This document shows positions 18,901-25,353 of a stretch of DNA of 64,000 nucleotides, one piece after another. The notes beneath the pieces are model-generated. The model saw nothing but the letters and a program-made list of their open reading frames with translations, did not search any database and was not told the origin of the DNA. Position numbers and translations under genes: made by a program. Origin of the DNA: Pseudopedobacter sp044361595 (lineage in GTDB: Bacteria > Bacteroidota > Bacteroidia > Sphingobacteriales > Sphingobacteriaceae); contig JBIKIN010000001.1 in NCBI GenBank assembly GCA_044361595.1, positions 62,001 through 126,000 on the forward strand, in the 5' to 3' direction. How positions within the stretch are numbered: position 1 is the first letter of the stretch; every line of letters starts with the position of its first letter.

Positions 18901-19163
18901 AGAATAGACTTTGAGTTTGGTACAGTTAAACTGTATTTTCCATTAATGTCTGTATTTGTTCCTGTTGTACTTCCACTAACTTTAACGCCTACTCCAATTA
19001 GCGTTTCTCCTTGCGAATTGGTAACAGTACCTGTAATTTTAATGCCCGAACCCTGTGCATTTGCATAAAACGATAGGCTTAAAAAAAAAATACTCAAAAG
19101 CAAAAATTTGGGGATTGCAACTTTACTTAATTTCAATAATGAGCGAGTAATGGGTTTGTTCAT
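15909..19163 (-). CDS. susC: SusC/RagA family TonB-dependent glycan transporter
   Basis: A 1084-residue outer-membrane protein. After the signal peptide (to about residue 36, YANAQ) comes a carboxypeptidase-regulatory-like domain (KITGTVTNSQGETLIGVGVKV), then the TonB-box region and plug (DLTGSVSSVKIADLSKAP, IRGGNSVTQDNSPLYVIDG, DVLKDASSAAIYGSRGANGV), then a 22-strand barrel ending in an aromatic residue (TFGFDITF). It imports oligosaccharides made at the surface, with SusD as lid. The long leader (19164-19517) carries repeats proposed as regulator sites. The imported ligand is probably an oligouronide, inferred only from neighbours. Confidence 0.96.
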   Translation of the reverse strand: MNKPITRSLLKLSKVAIPKFLLLSIFFLSLSFYANAQGSGIKITGTVTNSQGETLIGVGVKVSGSTTGTNTDINGKYSLTVPNSKSILIFSYLGFLTTEELVGAKKIINVKLLDDSKLLNEIVVIGYGEINRKDLTGSVSSVKIADLSKAPVASFDDALAGRIAGVQVTSPDGQPGAAPSIIIRGGNSVTQDNSPLYVIDGFPIENFDNNSLNPSDIESIDVLKDASSAAIYGSRGANGVIIITTKRGNIGVPKVTYKNFFGIQANANKIDLMDPYEFVRYQIDVDSIPAVGSSSYVIYDIFNPIINPTGTKSLEDYRVSGIDWQDQIFRTAAMQSHEVAIRGGNKDTKYGVTSSFFNQEGTLIASDFKRFQSRITLDQTLNKKLKLGLNVNYSNIVATGGQISGQATTSDAFLISAWRYRPITSNLDDLDDLLDDAQDPSLTDFTATNYQWNPVLTRNNEIRNRKTALITANVNLDYAINKNLKLRVTGGINSRTFKNEAFNTSQSRLGSTLSTLGNGGPNGSIAITGTDNFINENALTFNKLFKQKHLLNVLVGTSTSVNKVNLSGFGATLVPNENLGINGLGQGIPQSVATQSRQNTLASFLGRVNYSFQSKYLFTASLRADGSSKFVGDNIWGYFPSGSAAWRLSEEKFLKNNKIITDAKIRTSYGVIGNNRVSDYASYALLGTGGSNSYSNSNNFSVGSFPLTLANPFLKWETTKEVDLGVDLGFFNQRIILVADYYNKNTSDLLLSSDLPGSSGYTTAFQNIGSVQNRGFEFSLSTVNVDNKNFKWSSNLNISFNRNKVLALTSGQEKLETIARWSTSNTIGLSPGFLAQIGRPIGMFYGLISDGVYQFGDFDATVNPTTGVTTYLLKPEIPSANSNRALIQPGFWKFRDINDDKSIDVNDLTVIGNPNPDFIGGFSNNFSYKGFDLNVFLQFSYGNEIMNVNRILMEGGGGVASTKAANMFASYSNRWTPTNPSNEFAGAGAGGRAPSFYPSRIIEDGSFLRLKTVNFGYNFNSTLTKKLKLNGVRLYASAQNLLTITGYQGLDPEVNNFASALTPGLDFSSYPRARTITFGFDITF

Positions 19164-19283
19164 AATTTAATTTTTGGTTTTTTTGGTTTATTGGTTTAAT
19201 TAATAAATAATCAAATTTTGCCGACATATTAATGCTGCTTAAAACAAAGTTTGAAATAATATTAACCCGAATGCATTCTAAAT

Positions 19284-19305
19284 AATTACCGTTATAATGG
19301 TAATT
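19284..19305. promoter_or_regulatory. Inverted repeat in the susC leader
   Basis: AATTACC - 8 nt - GGTAATT, a perfect 7-bp inverted repeat about 120 bp upstream of the SusC start. It could be an operator or an mRNA hairpin. No T-run follows on the minus strand. Confidence 0.35.
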
Positions 19306-19373
19306 GAATTTTAATAATAAAATGGGTTTTTGATAAAATTGGTTAAATAAAAGTAAGTATTAGCTGACTTTCA

Positions 19374-19412
19374 AAAGAGGAAAATCTTAAAAATAAAGAG
19401 GAAAATTTTAAA
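19374..19412 (-). promoter_or_regulatory. Candidate PUL operator upstream of susC: two 18-bp direct repeats, 21-bp period
   Basis: AAAGAGGAAAATCTTAAA (19374-19391) and AAAGAGGAAAATTTTAAA (19395-19412) differ at one base and are exactly 21 bp apart, two helical turns. This is the arrangement expected for an AraC-type dimer on one DNA face. The core recurs upstream of the GH2 operon and of the gene at 29270-30706. The site is 213-249 bp from the SusC start; the regulator gene lies just upstream. Confidence 0.6.
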
Positions 19413-19517
19413 TGGAGACTTACGACTTTAAGAATGAATATATTGAATAACAAAGTGCATGTTGCTCTAAATTAAACCTTGGTATTTGATTAAGTAAAGC
19501 TTTTTGGATAAGTTTCT

Positions 19518-22500
19518 TTAAAGCCCATTTTTTTGAACAAATTTTGAAGGAGATTGTCCGTATTGTTTTCTAAATTCTTTTCCAAAATATTTAGCATCAT
19601 TGAAACCAACCTGGTAAGCAATTTCTGATATATTACCTGCATTTTGTTGTAGTAATTGCATGGCTCTTTTTAACCTAATAGATTTTATAAAATTATTAAC
19701 CGTTAAACCAGTAAGGGCAAACATTTTTTTATAAAAAACTGGGGTACTCATTCCAATTTCTGAAGCAAATAAATTAACATTAAAATTGGGATTATTAATG
19801 TTTTCTTCTAAAAGCAATACCACTTTATTTAAAAAGTCTTCATCTTTAGACTCTATTTTAGCTAAAGTTGGGTCTACAATAAAATGTTGAGAAAACTTTT
19901 CTCGCATACTATTTTGTAAAGACAAAAGGTTATCGATAACCAATCTTAATTTTTGGATACTAAAAGGTTTGGTTAAATAAGCATCTGCTCCTTTTTTTAA
20001 TCCATCTAATTCATATAAATCTCCGGTTCTGGCGGTTAGTAATATTAATGGGATATGTCTAGTTCTTTCGTCAGTTTTAATTTTATTACAAAAACTATAT
20101 CCATCCATATTGGGCATCATCACATCGCTTATAATTAAATCTGGAATATGCTCAAAAGCTAAATCTAAAGCCTGCAATCCATCCTTTGCTACAATTATTT
20201 GATAGTGTTTCTTTAATGCGGATAGTAGAAAAGCAATAATTTCGTCATTGTCATCAACTATTAAAAGATAGGGCAATTGAGAACTATTAACTAGTTTAAT
20301 TGATATTTCTTCTTCTTGACTAATAGATTCTACCTCTGTTTTGAGTATGTAAGCTGTTGCTTGGTCAGAATCGTCTATCAAAATATTATCGATATGATTA
20401 AAATGTTCTTTCCCTAATTTTAATACTAAACAAAATGAAGTAGTAGCGTTATTGGTATTTTCTAAATACAAATCGCCTTGATGTAATCTAGCGATTGCTC
20501 TTGATAGCGCTAAACCAATTCCTGTGCCGTGATGTCTTTGGTTAGATTGATCTCCCTGATAGTAGTTTGTAAAAATTTTAGAAGCATCATCTTTACTTAT
20601 CCCCTTTCCATTATCCTTAACTTTAACAAATACCTCTTGATTATGAATGCTTAGTTCTAAGATAATCTCAGGGTTTTTATCTGGGATAAATTTAAATGCA
20701 TTTGATAACAGATTATAAATTACTTTTTCTAATTGCTCTTTATCGAAATAAGCTTCTAAATTTTCTATGGAAGATTGAAACTGATAATTAACTTTTAATT
20801 GATTTGCTAATTGCTGAAAAGACAAAAATATCTCATAAACAAAAACTACAATATTAGTATGAGTAATGATAAGGTTTAGTTTGCCATGTTCAATTTTTCT
20901 AAAATCCATTAACTCAGAAACTAACCTCTTTAACCTTTTAGCATTATAATTGACTAATTTAAGCTGCTTATTTAAACTTGGGTTTTGTGATGATTCTAAT
21001 GTTAACTTCTCTAAAGGGCCTAATATTAATGTTAAAGGCGTTCTAATTTCGTGAGATACATTGGTAAAGAAAGCTAACTTCATTTCGTTAACTTCATGTT
21101 CTTTTTTTAATGATGCTTTTATTAATAAATACCTAAAAATTAAATATAAAACACATCCAATTGCTAACCCATAAATAATAAAAGCCCACCAAGCAAGCCA
21201 AAAAGGTGGATTGATAATGATTTTAAGCTTTTTGTAATTGTTATTCCAAACTCCATCATTATTGGTTCCTTTAATTAAAAGCTCATATTGGCCCGATGGC
21301 AAATTGGTAAAAGTGACCGTAGGGCTAGAAACGAAGTTCCAATTTTCTTCAAAACCATCTAGCTTATAAGCAAACTTATTTTTTTGAGGCTTAATAAAGT
21401 TAAGAGCGGCAAAATCTATACTAAAAACATTCTGTTGATAAGAAAACTCTAATTTATCTATGTTGTTTAAAGATTGATAAAGAAAGTCTGAATTAGGATC
21501 AACATCAATCGTTTTATTAGAAACTCGTAAACTAGTAAAAACTAATTTAGGCTCACTTCTATTAATCGTGATATCATTTAGGGAAAACTTAACCAAACCA
21601 TTATAACCACCAAAAAACAAATTACCTTTTTGATCTTTTAATGCCGAGTGATAGTTAAACACATTACCTGGCAAACCATCGTAAGTATTATAAACCTTAA
21701 TAATTTTGTCTTTTATTTGAGCTAAACCATTTTCTGTACTTATCCAAATTACATTTTCATTATCCTGTAATACCCCAGTGATATTGTTAGATGGCAACCC
21801 ATTTTTAACTGTGTGAAATTTAAGACTAAGTTTAGATAAGTTTAAAACTCCTAATCCACTAGAAAAACTCCCTAAAACTATTTCTTTAGATGATAATTGA
21901 TTAATTACACTAATTTGATTGAGAAAATCGGAATTTGAATTTAAGCTAATAATTTTTTTAAACTTGTTTCCGTTGATAGGTAAATAAAAAAGTCCTTCGT
22001 CTGATGCTGCCCAAAGGGTGTTATCTTTATCCGTAAATAAATATCCAATATTTAAAGCAGGAAGATAAATTTTACTTTTTTTAGAACTACAACTTTTAAA
22101 TTCATCTGTTAAGGCATCATAATAAAATAAGCCATTACCCTTTGTAGATGCCCAAACATTCTCTTTTTTATCTATACTTATATAAGTGATTCTATTATTT
22201 GAGTTTGATGTAACATTCTTAATGTCGTAGTTTTTAAATCTCCTTGTTGTAGAATTAAAATAGTCTATACCACCCTCGTAAGCAGCTATCCATAAATTAT
22301 TTTGTTTATCTATGGCTATAGCTTTAATTAAATTAGAGCTAACACTATTGGTATTATTCTGATGTTTATAATTTATAAATGTGTTATTCTTTTTATCAAA
22401 ATAGTTTATCCCCTCGGCTTCGGTACCAATCCATAAATTATTTTGATTGTCTTCTGCCAAAGCACTAATGATATTACTACTTACCGAATTTCTAGTGGAA

Positions 22501-23594
22501 TTGTGCTTGTAAATTTGAAATGGAATAGCATAAGGATGATGAACGTTTACTCCACCATAGTACGTACCTACCCAAATAGAACCGGCAGCATCTTTATAAA
22601 TATCATAAATAGAGTTTTGATTTAAGCTTGAATTATCTTCTGGGTTATTCCTTATGTTGTTGAAATTTAAATTGCTTAAGTTTAAAATGCTTAAACCATT
22701 GATAGTTCCAATCCAAAGCTGCCCAAGGTCGTCTATCAATAGTTTTCTTATGATATTACTTGCAATATTGCTGTTTTTTGTATTGTAATGTTTAAAGTTG
22801 TTTTGATTTTTACCTAAAAAATCTAGACCGTTAAAGTGGGTAGCAATCCAAATATTTTGATTTGAATCTTCTGTTATAGAAGTAATATCGTTTGATGCTA
22901 AAGTATTGTCGTTATTGTCTTGATGCAAAAAAGTTTTGATTTTTAAGGTATCAAAATCGTAGTTCATTTTTGCTAAACCAGATTGTGTACCAATCCATAA
23001 GTTTTGAGATGCATCTTGATAAATAGCCTTAATCAAAGGGCTTACTAAACCACTTCCTGCCGCATTATTGCAAAAGAATCTTTCAAAATTACCATCAGAT
23101 TTTAATTTATTGAGGCCATTTTCTGTTCCTACCCAAATATTGCCTTGTCTATCTTGGTACAAACATCTGATGGTATTATTAGATAAACTTTGATTATTCT
23201 CTTTACTGTTTAAATAGCGTTTAAATGTTTTTGTCCCAGAATCATATTGATTTAATCCCTTTTGCGTACCTAACCAAAGTTTACCAGCTTTATCTGTTAA
23301 AACAGCATTTACATTTTGGCTAGAACTTAAACTTTGGCTATCACTTTTATTATTTTTAAATACTTCGAATTGTCTAGAGTCGTATCGGTTTAAACCATCT
23401 TTAGTTCCAAACCACATAAAACCCATGCTATCCTGCGTAATAGAAACTACACTGGTTTGAGACAAACCGTCTTCTACAGTAAGTTTATCAAAGGTTATTT
23501 TGCTTTGGGAGTAGCCAATTCTACTAAATAAAAAAAGCAACGGTATAAATACCATCGCTTTTTGAAAATATGTTTTAAATCTAATTGGTCTCAT
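19518..23594 (-). CDS. Hybrid two-component system (HTCS) sensor kinase / AraC-type regulator of the PUL
   Basis: A 1358-residue one-protein two-component system. After a signal segment come Reg_prop beta-propeller repeats (recurring NxIWVGTxNGLN-like units, about residues 30-700), a Y_Y_Y domain (about 731-785), a membrane segment (FWLAWWAFIIYGLAIGCVLY, about 800), HisKA with phospho-His in FTNVSHEIRTPL (about 846), HATPase (NLLSNAFKF, DNGKGIS, GTGIGLALS), a receiver domain with Asp in LIISDVMMPNMDG (about 1155), and an AraC HTH (RAMQLLQQ, ISEIAYQVGFNDAKYFGKEF). The family senses a PUL oligosaccharide in the periplasm and activates susCD and enzyme genes. It sits directly upstream of susC. 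Confidence 0.96.
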   Translation of the reverse strand: MRPIRFKTYFQKAMVFIPLLFLFSRIGYSQSKITFDKLTVEDGLSQTSVVSITQDSMGFMWFGTKDGLNRYDSRQFEVFKNNKSDSQSLSSSQNVNAVLTDKAGKLWLGTQKGLNQYDSGTKTFKRYLNSKENNQSLSNNTIRCLYQDRQGNIWVGTENGLNKLKSDGNFERFFCNNAAGSGLVSPLIKAIYQDASQNLWIGTQSGLAKMNYDFDTLKIKTFLHQDNNDNTLASNDITSITEDSNQNIWIATHFNGLDFLGKNQNNFKHYNTKNSNIASNIIRKLLIDDLGQLWIGTINGLSILNLSNLNFNNIRNNPEDNSSLNQNSIYDIYKDAAGSIWVGTYYGGVNVHHPYAIPFQIYKHNSTRNSVSSNIISALAEDNQNNLWIGTEAEGINYFDKKNNTFINYKHQNNTNSVSSNLIKAIAIDKQNNLWIAAYEGGIDYFNSTTRRFKNYDIKNVTSNSNNRITYISIDKKENVWASTKGNGLFYYDALTDEFKSCSSKKSKIYLPALNIGYLFTDKDNTLWAASDEGLFYLPINGNKFKKIISLNSNSDFLNQISVINQLSSKEIVLGSFSSGLGVLNLSKLSLKFHTVKNGLPSNNITGVLQDNENVIWISTENGLAQIKDKIIKVYNTYDGLPGNVFNYHSALKDQKGNLFFGGYNGLVKFSLNDITINRSEPKLVFTSLRVSNKTIDVDPNSDFLYQSLNNIDKLEFSYQQNVFSIDFAALNFIKPQKNKFAYKLDGFEENWNFVSSPTVTFTNLPSGQYELLIKGTNNDGVWNNNYKKLKIIINPPFWLAWWAFIIYGLAIGCVLYLIFRYLLIKASLKKEHEVNEMKLAFFTNVSHEIRTPLTLILGPLEKLTLESSQNPSLNKQLKLVNYNAKRLKRLVSELMDFRKIEHGKLNLIITHTNIVVFVYEIFLSFQQLANQLKVNYQFQSSIENLEAYFDKEQLEKVIYNLLSNAFKFIPDKNPEIILELSIHNQEVFVKVKDNGKGISKDDASKIFTNYYQGDQSNQRHHGTGIGLALSRAIARLHQGDLYLENTNNATTSFCLVLKLGKEHFNHIDNILIDDSDQATAYILKTEVESISQEEEISIKLVNSSQLPYLLIVDDNDEIIAFLLSALKKHYQIIVAKDGLQALDLAFEHIPDLIISDVMMPNMDGYSFCNKIKTDERTRHIPLILLTARTGDLYELDGLKKGADAYLTKPFSIQKLRLVIDNLLSLQNSMREKFSQHFIVDPTLAKIESKDEDFLNKVVLLLEENINNPNFNVNLFASEIGMSTPVFYKKMFALTGLTVNNFIKSIRLKRAMQLLQQNAGNISEIAYQVGFNDAKYFGKEFRKQYGQSPSKFVQKNGL

Positions 23595-23751
23595 TTTAAG
23601 AATAACTAAGTTATTATTAAAATCAGTTTAATAATATAAAAAATAAATTATTTGAGGAAGAAATTACGCTATCATTAATATTTAGGTTCACTTGTAAAAA
23701 AAGACAAACGTTTAGAGGCAATAATCCAACATATTAAACCTTTAACTTGCA

Positions 23752-24768
23752 TCAATTATTTATTGATTGAATGTTTGCTACTCCACTTGCTGCATTTTTT
23801 ACTGTATTGTTGTTGTAAATTAAATTCCCCACTGCCTCACCTTTACTACTTTTTAAACGTACCATAAATCCAAATCCGCTTGCATTTACATTACAAATGT
23901 TATTTTTAAACTCGTTATAACAACCCCAACCAGCAACAGCACAATTAATTTGGTAACCATCTTTTAAAACGGATGGCTGTGTATTATACCCAATGTTATC
24001 TTCAATCAAATAATGATTTCCCTTTACATCTATCCAGCTATCAGCACTATTTGCACCAGTAATTCCTTTTGCTTCAAAAGTGTTTCCTTTAATTAAACCA
24101 CCAGTTGTACCTTCTTTAATATCAATACATTCTGCGGCTATGTATGGCCCTATTTTATTGTAAAGCACTCGATTAGAATCGCATTGATCTGGTTTACCAT
24201 CACTTATTTTTGGCCAATTACTAACCGCCGTTCCTAAGTAAATGCCTTCGCCATAATCTGGAGTTTTTAATCCCGTATAGGTAATCTCTGTATTCTGAAT
24301 GGTATTGTGTTTGCTAAACTTCCTTAAATGAATCGCTTCCTCGCCTATTTGAGTTACTAAAATCCCGTCTATCAAACTGTAACTCGAGCCATCGGCAACT
24401 AAGCCTTTTAGTGCGTTCTTAATGGTAAAACCTTTAATGCGCCAATAATTGGCTTGTAAATGCAAAGCATATCCTGTTTCTATCGTACCAGCATCTAAAA
24501 TGGCTTTCCTACTTCCAATTAATGTAATTGGCTTTGCCAAAGTACCGCTGTTAGTACTCATTATCACAAACCTCCCATCATAAACACCATCTTTTAAAAC
24601 AATAGAATCACCGGGCTTTGCTATCGATAATGCATTTTTTAACTCGGTTGCATTAGCAACTACAATTAAATTTCTTTTCGCTTTCGCTGATAGTTGGTTT
24701 ACTTTAAAACTACAGCTTATTAAAACAATAACAGTTAGCCACAAGCAAAATTTAAAAGTTGATCTCAT
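23752..24768 (-). CDS. Right-handed parallel beta-helix protein, predicted secreted uronan lyase
   Basis: A 338-residue protein with an N-terminal signal and a Cys at VLISCS that could be a lipobox. The body is a beta-helix: VVANATELKNALSIAKPGD (a start shared with PL6/pectate-lyase-like proteins), ITLIGSRKAILDAG, WRIKGFTI, then the conserved-looking AAECIDIKEGTTGGLIKGNT and SADSWIDVKGNHYLIEDN. I cannot assign a CAZy family: it resembles PL6 in its first turn only and lacks the SIKS/RHG catalytic pattern of the PL6 gene. Its ATG overlaps the TGA of a decayed hydrolase gene (ATGA), so it was once coupled to it. A role on the PUL polysaccharide is inferred from context. Confidence 0.72.
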   Translation of the reverse strand: MRSTFKFCLWLTVIVLISCSFKVNQLSAKAKRNLIVVANATELKNALSIAKPGDSIVLKDGVYDGRFVIMSTNSGTLAKPITLIGSRKAILDAGTIETGYALHLQANYWRIKGFTIKNALKGLVADGSSYSLIDGILVTQIGEEAIHLRKFSKHNTIQNTEITYTGLKTPDYGEGIYLGTAVSNWPKISDGKPDQCDSNRVLYNKIGPYIAAECIDIKEGTTGGLIKGNTFEAKGITGANSADSWIDVKGNHYLIEDNIGYNTQPSVLKDGYQINCAVAGWGCYNEFKNNICNVNASGFGFMVRLKSSKGEAVGNLIYNNNTVKNAASGVANIQSINN

Positions 24769-24906
24769 AATCCTAAATCTTTAAAAAAGGCAATAATTTT
24801 ACTGTTTACTTCACTACTTTTTTCTACAATAAATTTGACTTGTAGGGCCTCTCGAACAGTCATAAATTAATTCTTAACACCTATTTAATCAAATTCTTTG
24901 ATAGGT
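24765..24906 (-). pseudogene. 3' remnant of an alpha/beta-hydrolase (esterase) gene
   Basis: Minus-strand translation reads KPIKEFD*IGVKN*FMTVR..., then VNSKIIAFFKDLGL and a stop. It aligns with the C-terminus of the intact esterase at 28245-29135 (KKLDELGVKNEFMTI ... AEINNAILKFIYSLKEF). GVKN-FMT matches exactly, and both stops (24885 and 24867) fall where the intact gene has Glu (GAA to TAA). The region around the catalytic His (GGLHGQF) is degenerate. The remnant fills the space between the kdgF stop and the next gene's start; everything upstream of this C-terminal piece is gone. Confidence 0.78.
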
Positions 24907-25239
24907 TTATAAAAAATCGGCTCTATGTGGACTAAAAACATCTATTAAAATGCCTGGTTCTTTGCAAAGAATACCATGTCTTTCATGAGGCGGAACATAA
25001 TAACCATCGCCTCGGGTAATCATCTTTACATTTGCACCAATAGTCATTTCAAAAACTCCACTTTCTACATAAGTTACTTGCGAGTGATGATGCTCATGTA
25101 AAGCTCCTACCGCTCCAGCTTCAAACTTCACTTTAACCAGCATAATTTTATCGTCATAGCCAAACACCTGACGTTTAATTCCATTGCCCAAATCTTCCCA
25201 AGGCATGTCTTTTTCTATTTGAAATAAGTTACTTTGCAT
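24907..25239 (-). CDS. kdgF: KdgF-type cupin, unsaturated uronate linearisation
   Basis: A 110-residue single-domain cupin. Metal ligands are His48 and His50 (LHEHHHSQVTYV), Gln54 and His88 (PPHERHG). The C-terminal signature DVFSPHRADFL carries Asp100 and Arg106, the positions that in KdgF proteins catalyse opening of the 4,5-unsaturated ring. KdgF converts unsaturated mono-uronates from pectin or alginate breakdown into linear 5-keto-4-deoxyuronate. No signal peptide, so cytoplasmic. Its presence shows that unsaturated uronates are an end product of this locus. It follows the T9SS beta-helix gene in the same direction. Confidence 0.88.
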   Translation of the reverse strand: MQSNLFQIEKDMPWEDLGNGIKRQVFGYDDKIMLVKVKFEAGAVGALHEHHHSQVTYVESGVFEMTIGANVKMITRGDGYYVPPHERHGILCKEPGILIDVFSPHRADFL

Positions 25240-25353
25240 CTTTATTTAAGATATTTTTTCATTTATAATTAAATATAAATTCTTTAAACTTTTAGACAAT
25301 AATTTATTTCAAAATAATTACAAAAACATTTAATTCTATAAGGACTTACCAAG

